Both the position numbers and the translations under genes were made by a program. A stretch of DNA of 64,000 nt from Fragum whitleyi (taxonomy: Eukaryota; Mollusca; Bivalvia; Cardiida; Cardiidae), in the NCBI GenBank assembly GCA_948146395.1, contig OX411544.1, forward strand, positions 93,545,232-93,609,231, written 5' to 3'. The notes below the pieces were generated by a model. The model did no database searches. It saw only the letters and a list, made by a program, of their open reading frames with translations, and had not been told where the DNA came from. Shown piece by piece: positions 15,001 through 30,000 of the stretch (positions within the stretch are counted from its first letter, which is position 1; each line of letters starts with the position of its first letter).

Positions 15001-18000
15001 CTGGAGAGAAACAACCCCATTGAATATTTTTGATATTACATGGGTGTTATACTAGTGGAATAACTATACAAATAAGTTCAAGAGTGATAAGCAACTTAAT
15101 TTTTTATCACAAAAATCATATTGTAAAAAGAAGATCAAATTTGTGTTCATAAAAAAAATATTTATTAAACTTGTTATCGAAAACAGTTAAAACAGACATG
15201 GATGTTACTCATGTATAAGACAAACTGATATTTTCTTAGCCTAGAATGGAAACATTTAGCTCAAAAAATCGCTCTATAACTATTCATCTCTTGACTTGAT
15301 TAAAATCAACTTGTGTCAAAGAAAATTATTTTTTATTTCTCTAGTAGAAAAAGTAATGGCAGATCCTTTATATTTTCTTGTATTGTAGGTTTACTCAATG
15401 GAAAACAGTTGTAGAATGGACTAGAACAACCCCTAGAGAGGTTCTGGCTTTATTGATAAAGACAGGGGACTTTGAGACAGCTCTGTCTTGGTGCCAACTG
15501 GAACAGCTAGGGCATGATATCAAGAGGGTATTTATTTACTTTGTAAACCCTTGTCATGCTGAACTGGAAATATTCATGGAGTTATTTTCTCATATGAAAT
15601 GAATTGTCTAAAAGCAGCCTACTCAATTTGTATACAAGTCTTAATCTACATTGGAAAAGGATTTTGTCAATTTTCAATCCTCTGCCCAAACTGATCACTC
15701 TTCACACACAAAAATCAGAATGGAGCTTACTTACTACTTCCAGAATGATATTTTTATATTTCTTATTTCTATTAAAGTTAAAAGAATTAAAAATGGATGC
15801 CCAGAAATGAAATTGGCCCTTGTTTCACCCATTGCTAAATAATTGCATCTTTTTAGATCCTGAAAAAATAATTTGTGCATTTAATTGTAAGGAAATATTT
15901 TCTCTTCCTTTAAATCTTTTCTATTGGATCTATACTTAGAGGTAAAATCATACATACTTTGTAATGTCAAATTATTTTCAATTTGTTTTTGTCTTGGGAA
16001 GAGCTATAACTACATGTCAAGGGGTCAGTGCAAATGGGTGCTATAAATATATAGGCACTTACAACAGTGTTGCACTGATCCCTTGATTTATCGTCTTTAT
16101 GAAAATGATAAAGTTCACAATGAGAATTGTTGTCCTAATTCTTCGTTTGATTTCAGGAAATAGATGAAAAATATTTCATCTCATTGTTGAGTAGTCAGCC
16201 ACCAGATACAACTAAAGCTTTCATGGTAAGTAGATGCATAGAATATAATTATAATATTAAATTTTCAAAAAATATCAGGAAAAATATCAGGAAATTATGG
16301 TAAGATGCTCCAGCCCATGTAATTTGTCTGAAGATTGTTAAAACGGCATTTAACTCCTCTAAATAAATATTAGTATAACATCAAATATTGTTCAAAACAG
16401 TTTCTTCTTTGTCTATTATATCTTAAATTCTCAAGTATCGAATCACAGCAACTTAAAATCCAAAGCCAAATACTCATGCACGATTTAAATACGATGCCAA
16501 AGAGGATGTATATTTGTATCGTCTTCTATATATGTCTGTCGGTAAGTCCATTTATATGCCAACATCTTGTGAACAAAACTTCTCTTACATTAATGAGAAG
16601 AATTTTATGAAGTTTTCTCAAAAAGTTCTTTTGGCAGAGTTGACTGAGCTTTTAGCAAAAAAAAAAAAAAACAAAAAAAAGAAACAAGTCAGACACAATA
16701 TATTCCCATTTAGATTCAATAACATTTTAATTGTATACTTTGATATTGTTTAAAGATTTTCCCATCTAATTTATTGATTTTTCACATCACATATACTTAC
16801 ACTACTGCAAAAGGGTCCCATTAAAATTACATTAAAAGACCATTAATGGCCCATAAAAACAAGGAAAACAATTAAAATGAGCCATTAGTCCTTGTAAAAA
16901 AATAATAATGGGTAACACTTTTAGCCATTAAAATGCTAACTAATGGCCATTAATTCATGATTTGACCATTAAAAAACCATGAAATGCAGATTAATATAAT
17001 GGGCCGGTATAAAAGTATTGGCATTAAAAAAGTAATGGGCCATTACTTCTTGTTTTAGCTTAATTCATGCCCATCAACTACCATGAATATTTTTTTCATG
17101 TCCATCAATCACCCATGAATGGTGGCCATTAAATAAAAAAAGGACAAATAATGGCCATAATAAAGATTGCTAAAAGTCACTGGCATTAAAATAAATTATG
17201 ACAATTAATCATGGCCATTAATATATCATTGAATCTGAATCAGACAATTCATGGGCATTAACTTTGATTGTAATACGATCAAAGAAATACTGAAAATTTT
17301 TAAAGTTCTTTTATTTTGATTCATGCCCATTAACTACCATGAACATTTATTCATGCCCATCATTATCCACTGAAGATGGCCATTAAATACCAAACAGTAA
17401 CAAATAATGGCCATTATAAAAATTCCTAAAAACCATTTGCTCTTTTAATTTTGAATCATGCCCATTAACTACCATGAACATTTATTCATGCCCATCAATT
17501 AACCATTGAAGACGACAATTAAATACAAAACAGTAACAAATAATGGCCAATATAAAAAAAACTCATTGGCATGACAAAAATCTTGACTATCACTTATGGC
17601 CATTAATATATCATACAATTATGAATCAGATAATCCATGATCATTAACTTTATTTAATGGTAATGAAAGGAATACAGAAAAGTTTTAACTTTCTTTTTTT
17701 CTTTTTTATTCATGCCCAGTTACTATCATGAACATTTATTAAAGGTTATCACCCATATAAATGATGATAATTCAATACCAAATATGATAAATAATAGCTA
17801 TAATAAAAAAATCAATTCATTAATTGGCATTGAAAAAATTCTGAAGATTAATTCTGGCCATTCATATGCTGTTGAATTCTAAATCAGTTTATTCATGGCC
17901 CTTTACATTATTTGAAATGGGTATTAATTAATGAGAAATTGAAAACAGAATTAAAGCTTTAACTACTTTCATTTTGATTCATGCCCATGACACAAACCAT

Positions 18001-21000
18001 GAATAAGTTGTTATACAAAGTCATGGCCAAGAGTACCAGTCTAAAAGTGACCGTGAATCCAGTCTATGGAAATCCAACATGGCTGCTGTTTTCAAATAAA
18101 ATTTCCAGTTAATTTTTTTTTTGCCTTATTCTCTTGTACATTGGGAAGAATAGCAAGCAGAAGGTATGTAAAAAGCTGAAATTTGATTATTTTAAATAGA
18201 ATCTTGTACTGTTGGATTTAAAACAATTGATTAACAAAATATAAGACAAATTTTAAATGAAGCCTTCGAATATGCAAAAATTGAAGAAAATAAGATTTTA
18301 TTTTTTCTAAGATTTTAGCAATAAATTGTTTGTGCAAATATATTCAAACCCCAATTAAACATTATTGCATCAATTTTATAGAAGAATTGTATGAATAAGA
18401 TCTGTCAAGTCGTTTAATGTTTGTAGATTCGTACTTATGATTTTTCAACCCTAGGAAACTAAAGATTACCAACATTGAAGGGTAAATAATAATGGGCATG
18501 ATTTGTATTGATGGGCATTAAAATTAAAGGCATAAAAATTTTCCATGGCCATCATTTTTGGTCCTTGACTGTTATTTTCTCCCCATTGTTTGACCATTAG
18601 AAAATTAATGCCCATTTACAACATTTAATGGGTAAACTTTAATGGTCATAATTTTTCTATTAAAAAAAGTTAAGTACTTTTTCATGGCCATTACTTGGCA
18701 GATATTTTGACCATTAATTTGTCATTTTATTTTTCATGCCCATTACATTTATTTCAGGGTTTATGGATAATGGGCATGGTATAGCAGTGAAAATAAAATT
18801 CTTGCCCATTAATCTAAATTCATGCCCAGCACAATGTCGCTTTTAATGGCCACTACCCATTAAAATGTGCCATGAAAAATATTAATGGGTCATGAATTTA
18901 GCAATTATACAAATTCATGGCTACCATTGATATTAATAATGGCTACCATTAAAAAATCAATGCCCATCAATAATTCATTTTTGTAATGGTCATTATTTCC
19001 CCAGTAATTACTCCTGAAAATCTAATGGTGTCCTTTCTCCATTTATGGCCATGAATGACTTCTTTAATGGCCATAACTCTCCCATTCAGGGTTTCTAAGC
19101 GTCAGGGAAAAGTCAGGGAAAATGGATTTTTAAAAAAGTCAGGGAAATGTCAGGGAATTTTGATGAGTGTCAGGGAAATTTGAAAAAAAAGGACAAAAGT
19201 CAGGGAAATGTCAGGGAATTTTGAAAAGACTGTCAGGGAATTTTTTATTCCAGGAGAATTTAACGCAAATGTAGTCTCTTAAGATTTTTTCATCAAAATT
19301 CATCACTGGAAGGGCTAATGTCTGAATTCTGTATAAATTTATGTTAAGCTCCTTCATTTATAATTGTTTGTGTAGTAGTTGCAGTTTTGAGATTCATTGT
19401 TAAGAGAAGTGTTGAATTGATTCTACTTCATACCAAAAACACTTTACTTCAATTCACACTACATTGAGAAGGTAAGATGATTTAGATGTTATCTTTGTAT
19501 TTTCAGCAAATCTGTCTGATTGTGTCAACAATGTAAAAGATGCAATAGTAGTTATATTGTATATATTAGGTTTGTTTATATCAGACTGGACCATCATAAT
19601 TGAAAAGAAGTCTGAGGAAAACTGAAATAAAAAATCCTGTTTCCTTGGTCCTTGAATTGCTTTAATGATAATTACTTTCACTGAAACACTCAAACCACAT
19701 TTGGTTGATGTAACTATTCACTACATGACAGATTTTGTCTTACTTTTGAGAAATTTCTTTTTATTTTGATATAACTCATACAGTTACACTTCATGATTAT
19801 ATCTCAATCAAGACAAAGGCTTTTGTTTTAACCTATATGTTTTTATATCCATTGGGAAACAAGTCACTCACCTTAGATTTATTCCTCTCAATACAGCTTC
19901 CTGGAAAATCACCACTACTTGTGTCAAATTTTTGGGCTTGTAGTAATATAGTAAAAGAACTAAGGGATGTGAAACCTCTTGGTCAAGAGATGGACTCTGA
20001 ACCTCTCTGCCAGGGACAGACACTCAACCTCTCTGCCACAAATACCAGAGGCTTTTGACTTTTGATTTGTAATATCGTCATTTTTGCAACTGACCAACTG
20101 GTATTTAAAGAGTTGCCTTTTGTATATATGTACTTTATGTATTATTACTTTATGTATTATGATAATCATAATTTTATAAAGAACACTTTAAGGTAATTGT
20201 CATTGGTTTTCATTAAACATTGAGACCTTTGTGGCGTTTGATTTCCTGAGGTAAAGTTGCTCTACAGTAAAATATAAAACACTGTGACTTTATGGTATTC
20301 CAATTGAACATATTATCTATGTATTAGGCTTTCTGTTAAATGGTATTTCTCTTTACTTTTGAGCTTTAATAAAGTACTAGATTTCTGCTACTTAAACTTA
20401 ATGTTTTGTACAAACCTTCAACTCAAAGGGGTTTCTTTTTTTAAGCAGCTAGGAGAGAATCTCTGCCTCTTATCGGGCCTCTTAGTTAAACATACATGCC
20501 TTCATGCAATAAGTAAGTTTAGGACTTCTCATCTTTGGATCAGAAGTTTGACCCCTACAGCTGCCTACACTCTCCTGACAAGATTGAAGTGTGCTCACCA
20601 ACTGGTGAATTATCATCTATGTGGGATGTGCAGTTTTTTGATAGGACATAATATTTATAATGGCTAGAGAAGTACCATAAATGGATAGCCTATATAGATG
20701 TTGAGCCATTGTGCTATATATAAATTTGTTTAGAAAGTGGCTTTTAAACCCCAAGCAAGGAAACTTGTAGTGAGAAAATGTCATTTCTCTATATGCTCCC
20801 ATAGGGATCAAGATTGGTAGATTTAAAGGAACATTCTTAGAGCTATTTCTGACATAAAGGCTATTTATCAATAGCAAAACTGTTAATGAATAGTGAAACA
20901 TCTGTGAATAACGTCCATTAAATGTCAGGGAAAATGACTTTCTTGTCAGGGAAATGTCAGGGAAAAGTCAGGGAGTTCTGGTACTGCCAAAGCGTGGGAA

Positions 21001-24000
21001 CCCTACCATTAAAATAATTTAATGTTAAATTCATGGCATCTTGATGGTTTATTAATGCCCAGCACAATGTCGCTTTTAATGGATGAGGTTAATGGATCAA
21101 GCCATGAATTTTTCATGGCTGATTCATGGTTGATCTTGCAGTAGTGTTAAAGAATGATTTCTTTTAAATGTAGACTGCTTTTTAATAACATAGATCTATT
21201 GGTAACAGACTTTTTTCTGCAAAAATCCTTTCAGTTATATTTCTATGTTAGGATGAATACATCTGTTGCTTTGAAATGACAATGTAAACAATGAGGTCAG
21301 TGGACATAGTGTGGTGACTGGCATTTTAGATTTTGAAATAAGTGTTGAATTCGACGTACTTTGAAAGGATTGTAATAAATATATTAATAAAATGTGTTCA
21401 TTTATTATTCTTACCATTTACATGTTCGAAAATTGACTAAATCAATGTACTTGATACTGCACCTGACACAAAGGGATATGGGTTTATAACACCTGAAAAA
21501 TTTGTGAATTAATGCTATTATTGCATAAAAAGAAAGACTGAAGTATTTATTCAAACAGAAATATAAAATAATTCATAGGAACACTTTAAAACTAGCTCCA
21601 ATACCAATAATGTGCCGAAAAAATTATGTTATATATGGTTGATATGCCTAAAGCCGTGGGTTGTCTTTTATCCGTGGGTATTAAAAAAATGTTGAACAAA
21701 GATAGGAAACATTATATTTCTCCACAGTTTATTCTGAGAAAGGATTATTCATATGTTTTGATCAAATTTACTTTGAAAAATGAGATTGGTCCATCAAAAT
21801 TTAGCATAATCGATCTTTTATCTAAAATTTTCGGAATTCCTGAATTTTAAAATGGTAGTCTTCTAAAAAGAACGGATTCAAGTATTTATTTACGTTTAAT
21901 AAAGTTCAAGTTTAAGGACGAGGCTTAAGACATACTATGCATGTGTAGCATCCAATTTCTTTAGTTGTCATCCCAGTATTGTTCTTAATTAAACCTACTT
22001 TCTTGACAGGCCACGGATAAAGGAAAACCGAGTTTTTCATATGTTATGTATAGTTCCTTAACATAATATTCAATTATTCCTAAAGCAAGGAAGTTACACA
22101 TAAGTAGACTGTGTCAAAACAAACACAAAATGAGCAAGTTATTTTCAAGCTCCGAAATTCTTTGTTTTGATGACGTCATCACAGTTGTCTAGAGCTATTT
22201 TTAGAAATACCCACGGAATTAGGCAAATATAGCATAATGCATTGTTACTTTTGTTTATACCCATGGTGCTTGGTAAATTAATGATGTCACAAAAAATAAC
22301 ACAGGAATAGGATCGACATCTTTATTTATGCTCTATATTTATGTAAGACAAAGAAACTATTAAAGTATATAGGCCAAACCTGAGTATATTTAAATGAAAA
22401 AAGCTTGGCGTTAAGGGCAGGTGAATTTACTTATTAATCAACAGGTTTTTTCCATTAATTTATGCCTATAACGACCCAAAAACATACATTTTATGCAATA
22501 ATTCTACTTCAAACCCCAAAATTAATGATACTTGTTGGAAAAGTTACAATCAATAAACTCCAACAAGTGCACACAAAATACAGTTTAGTGGACTTGTTGT
22601 TGAATGTTAGTTGTCATATTTTATTTCTCATAGATATTAGAGAAGTTGAAGAAAGAAGATGCCCAATCCTGTACTGTGATGTGTCAGAAGTTTGTAGCAG
22701 AGTTTAATCAACAAGACCATGTGATGTTTGTTACTGACTATATTCTCAACCATTTGTCCTCATATATTAGTGAGGAAGAGAGAGACCTAGTGAGGCTAAC
22801 ACATATTGGATCTAGGGTAAGTTGTGAGAGATTAACCAATCAGACTGTTTGGTCGTTACAGACTATGTTTTGACCATTTGTCCTATTGCATTAGTGAAAT
22901 GGGAAGAGAATATTAATTGTATATAATTGTTGTATAAAAGAAGCACTATGATCATCTCTCCAATTCCAGAGATAAGTTTTTCATTTGTGGTCGTTATCAA
23001 GATAACTAAAACAATTGATTACACATGTTTAGAAGACAGTTAGAAAAATCTTTTTCATTTCAATTATGAAGTCCTGTTGGTATGGTAAATATGTCAACAT
23101 ATCAGTTGTAAAAAGTATCTTTATTTCCTACTTACTTATGTTTTAAATTGGTAGAATTGAAAACTTGACGATTCCTATAAAAACCCACAATATAGGATTT
23201 GGGAATGTATTGAGAATTTATGTAAATTGAAATCCAAAATACCCCCTCTATCTGTAGCTCTTCTTGTGATGGAAATGTGTTACAATTCTATCAATAGCCT
23301 CAGAGAGAGAGACAGTGAATGATTTCTGTTATCCATCAGGGCCTGAAATAATAAAACTTTTCTCAGGCTCAATTGAGAATTTTCTCAAATATTAAATTTA
23401 AATAAATTTATGAAAATAAAAGATGATATTAATAAGTTGTTATTTATAACAACTTATTAATATTATCTTTTATGTTCATAAATTTATATTAGTATTACAA
23501 GAGAATTAGGGCTTTAATTTCAAGTAAACATTAAAGAAAATTTTGAACTGAAATGAGAAAAGTTTTATTACCTTGAGCCCAGATACTGGTCTGCTTAAAT
23601 AGGTTCAACTGAACTTCAATGGTTTATTTATTTCAGATGATCCTATCACTTCCATCATCAATGCATCAAGAATACTCCCATCTTGTGTCAATGCCACGAT
23701 TTATACTCGAACAACTCATCATGAACATGAAGGTTAGTGGGGTACCGAATTATCATGGATATAGAAATGTCACAGGTCATGGACGCAGACAAATCAAGAG
23801 AAAAAACATTTAGAAAAAAAAGAGAAGGAATTTCAATAACTTTGTGATTTTCTTTGTTTTAAATAATCAGTGATACAATGATGTATTGTAATAGTGGTCA
23901 TGAATCAGCAAATTCATTATAGTCGTCATCTATAAAGAGATGAAAATGAGGTTGTGTCGAGTTGTTTACTTAATTCAGATAACCAATATAATAAATTTTG

Positions 24001-27000
24001 TATCATTAAATGCCTAGTTTAATCTACTTTTAATAAGACATAATTTTTATTCACCCAGGATGTATTATGGATCACCCTTGATGTCCGGGGACCAGCATCG
24101 CTCAGGCGGGTGGTGTCTACTTCTTATTCTTCTCCACAACTCTGTCACCTTATGTCTGATCGTCTTGAAACTTGGCAGTTATACACCTCTTATGATTAAG
24201 GAGTGCAGTGCACAAAAACTGTGACTCTACCTAGCTTAATTTTTGAGTTATTTCCATTTCTTGTTTTTCATACTTTGACATACTTTGACATCCAGTAGTG
24301 TAACAGGCATATCTTGTGATAATTTGCCATCTTATTTTTCACCAAATAGATTAAATTATCAATGGAGGACATGTGTGAAATTTCCAACAATTCCAAAAAC
24401 ACGCAAAGCAAAGACTCTGACCAGCCTTTGCATGCACACAGTCTGACCAGAGTCTTCTCTTTGCACTTTGTAGATAGATAAGGTCTTAAAGTATCTTAAG
24501 ACCATCAGTTTACTCTATGTTTACACTATGTGGCTGTCTATACTAATCAATGTTTGCACCATACACACATTTTGAATAATTGAAAATGTCACACACAGGC
24601 TCAATTAATAATTGTTTGTAACACAATGTCTGTATTATCTACATCATTTAGTCATATACAATGGAACAAATTGTCCAACATATGTTCTAGTCAGATGTAC
24701 TTCTTACTGTATCAAAGAAAGGCAAATCAAATTTGTTTATAATTGTATGTAAATTACAGCCTGAGTTGGCAGGGAAAGCCTACAGTCTTGTACAAGATGA
24801 GTTCAGACTTATCAAAGGTTCAGAACACCAGTTTGTTACAGACCAGTTTAACACACTTGTATCTTTGTATGCAAAGAAAGCTCTAGAGTTCACAGTCATT
24901 CAACAATTGGAATCTGGAGGTAAGTAGGAATTTACTCAAGTATGGGTAAAGCTTACCATTTAATCCATGCAGTAATTTCCATTCGGAAGGTAAAATTTAA
25001 CTATTTTAAGGTGTTGTTTTTAACTGTTTTATGTCTTTCCAAAAATGGAATCTATAAGTTAAAAATAGAATTTACCACACACCAACACAAAATTTACTTA
25101 TACTCTTGAAACTCTCAGTTAGCGTGTATAATGTTTTAGAATCTTTTGTAGAAATTTAGATTTAGATGGGACAAGAGATAATGATGAAATCTATTGAATA
25201 TTCCTGTCTACATAATAAAAAGGACATAGAATATGTATTTATTAGTTTACTTTTTAATTTTGCGAACCTAATTTTGATTTTGTTTTCAATTTTATGAATT
25301 TTGATTATGGTTTTTAGCTCACCTGAGCACAAAGTGCTCATGTGAGCTATTGTGATTACCTTTCATCCGGCGTCCGTCCGTCGGTCGTCCGGTCATCGGT
25401 CGTCGTCCGGCGTCCGTCAACAATTTCTTTAAACGACATCTCCTCCTAAACTACTGGGCCGATTTACACCAAATTTTAGAGAAATGTTGCTTAGGTAGTC
25501 CCCTTCAAATATAGCTAAAAGAATTGAAATCCATGAAAAACTCTGGTTGCTATGGCAACAAACAGTGAAATTTTAAGAAAATCTTTAAAATTCTTCTTCT
25601 TCTCAACCAGTAGTCCTACAGACTTAAAACTTGGCATGGATGATCAGTTCATAGACCTGAATTGAAATAGCTAAAATCATATCTATTGGGCCACCAGGTG
25701 CGGAGCACCAGGGGGGAGGGGGTAGTACTTTGGGTAAATTTTGTAATCTTCAAGCTGCTTCTTTTTCGGAACCAGGAGCCCTACAGACTTGAAAATTGGC
25801 ATGGATGATCAGATCATAGACCTGAATAAAAATAGCTAAAACCATATCTGTTGGGCTGCCAGGTGTGGAGCACCAGGGGGGAGAGGGTAGTACTTTTGTG
25901 AAAATTTTGTAATCTTTAACCTTCTTCTTCTGATGAATCAGGAGCCTGACAGATTTGAAAATTGGCATGGATGATCAGTATATGGACCTTTATAAAAATA
26001 GCTAAAATCATGACTGTAGATTCACCAGGTGCGGAGCACCAGGGGGGAGAGGGTAGTACTTTTGTGAAAATTTTGTAATCTTTAACCTTCTTCTTCTGAT
26101 GAATCAGGAGCCTGATAGATTTGAAAATTGGCATGGATGATCAGTATATGGACCTTTATAAAAATAGCTAAAATCATGACTGTAGATTCACCAGGTGCGG
26201 AGCACCAGGGGGGAGAGGGTAGTACTTTTGTGAAAATTTTGTAATCTTTAACCTTCTTCTTCTTCTGAACCACAAGCTCTACAGACTTGAAAATTGGCAT
26301 GGAGGATCAGCTCATAGACCTTAAGAAAAATAGCTAAAACCATGACTGTAGATTCACCAGGTGCGGAGCACCATGGGGGAGAGGGTAGTACTTTTGTGAA
26401 AATTTTGTAATCTTTAACCTTCTTCTTCTTCTGAACCACAAGCTCTACAGACTTGAAAATTGGCATGGAGGATCAGCTCATAGACCTTAAGAAAAATAGC
26501 TAAAATCATGACTGTAATGCCACCAGGTGCGGAGCACCAGGGGGGAAGGGGTAGTACTTTTGTGAAAATTTTGTAACTTTAACCTTCATCTTCTAAAATA
26601 ACCAGGAGCCCTTCAGACTCAAATATTGGCATGGATGATAAGCATATGGATCTTAAATATAATAGCTAAACGCATGAATGTAGGGCCACCAGATGCGGAG
26701 CATTAGGGGGGAGGAGGTAGTACTTTGGATCAATTTTGAAATCTTTAACCTTATTCTTCTCCTGGATCAGGAACCCTACAGACTTGAAAATTGTAATGGG
26801 TGATCAATATATTGACATTAATAAAAATAGCTAAAATCATGACTGTAGGGTCACCAGGTTCTGAGTGTCTTGGGGAGGGGGGAGTACTTTGGATCATTTT
26901 TGAAATCTTTAAACTTCTAATGAGCCAGGAGTCCTACAGACTTGAAAATTGGTATGAATGATCAGCATATGGACATCAATTGAATTAGCTAAAATCATGA

Positions 27001-30000
27001 CTGTAGATTCACCAGGTGCAGAGCATCTTGGGGGAGGGGGAGTGCTTTGTTGAGAATTTTGAATCCCTACAGCCTTTATATTTGACATGGATTGATCAAC
27101 TCATTGAAGAAAACTTTAAAAGTCTCAGACTCAGCCTGTATATCTGGCATTGATTAGCTGATCACAGACCTTTTATGAAAAAAGCTTAAATAAATAATGA
27201 CCAGGTGAGGAGCAGAGGGGGGGGGGGGATTATTTCAAATGTTATCTGATTGAATAAGTGAACATCTCTTTTTCTTTGGTTGCATGGACATACCTAGGTA
27301 ATGAAGCTTTTTTCTCAGGTGAGCGACCCAGGGCCAACGGCCCTCTTGTTTACTTTGAGATTTCCATAGAGATGCCTTGGAATATTTTCATGGCCAGTAG
27401 GCTCCCTCATGTCCTTAATGGCCTCTTACCCTATTTCAGATAAAGAGAGAACATTTTCTATGAGATCTGTATCATCTACAGACAGACTAGACATGACTCA
27501 AACTCGAGACAGTCCCTTGATGAGACACAGTCCACAACCCAGACAGTTTCTGGATTCCATGACACAGAAACGACGTAGTGTCGATATACAAGGTTGGAAT
27601 TTGTTTGGATTCTTTTCAATGCTTACAAACTTAGAAAACACATTTTTAAGTGACTTGGTGCTTACCTTAATTTTCTTGAGATTACTAACTTATAAGATTT
27701 TAATTTCTTCTAATTCATTTAAATTAAGTAAAACCTGTAAATTTAGCTAATCCCTATTCATCTCATTTTAGTAATAGGGAAAACTCAAGCTTTATACAAG
27801 TAAATGTTAAAGACTCATTTTAGATCTTTAGCACAAGAATGCGTTGGCGTAATGCTTTGGATAAGTTTTTACAAGTAAATGTGTCAAATCTCTGTTTCTA
27901 CTTATGCTATTGTTTTGAAACTTTGCAAATGTTTCTGTGAGCAAAATATCAGCCTCTAGACAATGATTCATTTTTCTGATATTTATTTTAGTGGAATTTT
28001 AACCCTTTCCAGACTTAGAAAATCTTGATCAATTTTTTAAGCCTAATGGATGTTTATCTGTAATATCTCTGTTTCTAATAAAGCTCGAAAACTCTGCACA
28101 TTATTTTGTGACAATAATATATTACTTCTAGACAATGATTGATTAGTCTGATATTTAATTTAGTGAAATTTCAGCCCTTTTTATACGCCCCCAGAGGTGG
28201 ACGTATATTGGCGTCATCTTCTCCGTCTGTCCCTCCGTCCGTCCGTACGTCCGTCCGTCCACTTTTCTTGTCAACGCAACTCCTCCTAAGTTTCTGGCTG
28301 GATCTTCTTGAAACTTGGTCAATGGTATCACCTCAATTGGTAGATGTGCATGAAGGAAGGATTTTATGGTTCGTTGATTTATGCCTGAGTTATGCCCCTT
28401 TAAAACTTAGTCTCTGGGTCCACTTTTCTTGTCAACGCAACTCCTCCTAAGTTTCTGGCTGGATCTTCTTGAAACTTGGTCAATGGTATCACCTCAATTG
28501 GTAGATGTGCATGAAGGAAGGATTTTATGGTTCGTTGATATTTGCCCCTTAGAAACTTAGTCTATGGGGCTTAATGCCTCAGTTATGCCCCCTTAAAATT
28601 TAGTCTCTTGGGCTTATTGAAATTGCAGCCTGATAAATGCAACCAACAGAAATTGGTAGATGAGCATGAAGTAAGGATTTTATGGTTCATTAATTTTACC
28701 CTAAATTATGCCCCCTTAAAACTTCGTATCTAGGGCTTATTGAAATTGCAGCCTTTTGAATGCAACTCCTCCTTACTTTTTGTCTTTATTTAAATGAAAC
28801 TTGGTCAATGTCATCACCATAATTTGTAGATGTACATGGATCAAGGATTTTATGTCTCATTTATTTCCCTGAATTATGCCCCCTTAATACTTAGTGTCTG
28901 GGGCTTATAGAAATTGCAGCCTTGTGAAGGCAACTCCTCCTAACTTTTTGTCTTGATTTAAATGAAACTTGGTCATTTTGAGTTTGGTTCTGTCAAAATA
29001 AGTAGTGTCTACAATTATTTTCGTGAAACAGCAGCAAAGTGGCTGCGTATTTTGTGACAATGGCACTCTTGTTATACTTAGAAACAATGATTTTCATTTA
29101 ATGGAATTTCTTCCAAAGTAGACATTGATTTACTGTTACTATCCAAATGGAATAGATCAGCTTTGCTGGCCTTTGATGGCTCTAGTTATACCTTTTGCTC
29201 TTCACTCAGAAAATGTGCTAATGTGTGACATTTCCAACAATTTCACTTGTGTGCGAGGTACAAACGTTAAGCAGCATTGACACATTGCAATAATAGTATA
29301 TGCTGACTGCCAGAAGAGGGGTTAAGACCTTATCTCTTATAAAGTGTATAGTGAAGACTCTGATCAGACTGTGCAGCTGCATAGACTGGCCAGAATCTTT
29401 GCTTTGCAATCATGTGAAATTGTTGGAAATGTCATGCACTGGTTCAAATGATTTAATTTGCTCCTTATTTATATTTTGATCTCAGGTTCAACTAGACTTA
29501 TACAGAGTGCCCCGTCTAGGGGAGATAGTCCAGCACACAAGGTTAACTCCCCTTCCAAGGAGAAATTTGTGATGCCCACAGAGCCCCCTCCCAGAGACCA
29601 GTGGGTACCAGACTCATCTGCCTCTGTCTGTATGGTCTGTAATGTGGAGAGATTTAGTATGGTGAGTATTTTTACCTCACCCCCCCCCCCTTCCCCCACC
29701 CCTATACATACCCAGAGACCAGTGGGTACCAGACTCATCTGCCTCTGTCTGTATGGTCTGTAATGTGGAGAGATTTAGTATGGTGAGTATATTTACCTCC
29801 CCTTGTATAGTGACATTTATGAGGCCCACAGAGACCCCCCCAACACACATACACACGGCATAGTATTGGTTTTACCTCCATTTACGAGATCAAACTTGTG
29901 ATTTAGACAGAGTTCCCTGCAGGGTACTAGTGGATGCTAGATTGGTCAGCCTCTGCTTGTATGATGGTCTTAAAATAAATTCTTGTGGCAATTAAAAATC

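Larger units (their letters stand above)
16799..21147. mobile_element. 4.35-kb element built of atggccattaatgg words, with inverted ends
   Basis: Perfect 12-base inverted ends acactactgcaa (16799-16810) and ttgcagtagtgt (21136-21147). The interior (16830-19080, resuming 21005-21130) has dozens of atggccattaat, catgcccattaa and accatgaa words in both orientations, and a ~135-base tandem duplication near 17320-17560. No ORF. It is interrupted by the insertion at 19087-21004. Confidence 0.75.
22817..24759. other. Introns 13-14, mostly unremarkable
   Basis: Contains an inverted pair taaatttatgaa...ttcataaattta around 23390-23490, a fragment of the cttgaaacttggca core at 24160-24300, and a MITE at 24364-24604. 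No other gene signal. Confidence 0.5.

Noticed and set aside
20359..20901. Frames of 102 and 94 codons inside the hAT-like element
   Set aside because: No transposase motifs, no splice support; composition like the surrounding AT-rich DNA.
25750..26466. Four 72-codon minus-strand frames with near-identical proteins
   Set aside because: They are spaced exactly 166 bases and arise from the tandem unit of a repeat; no start or gene context.
28229..28260. gtccgtccgtc runs as plain microsatellites
   Set aside because: They occur at a fixed place inside defined repeat elements, so they are listed as part of those elements.
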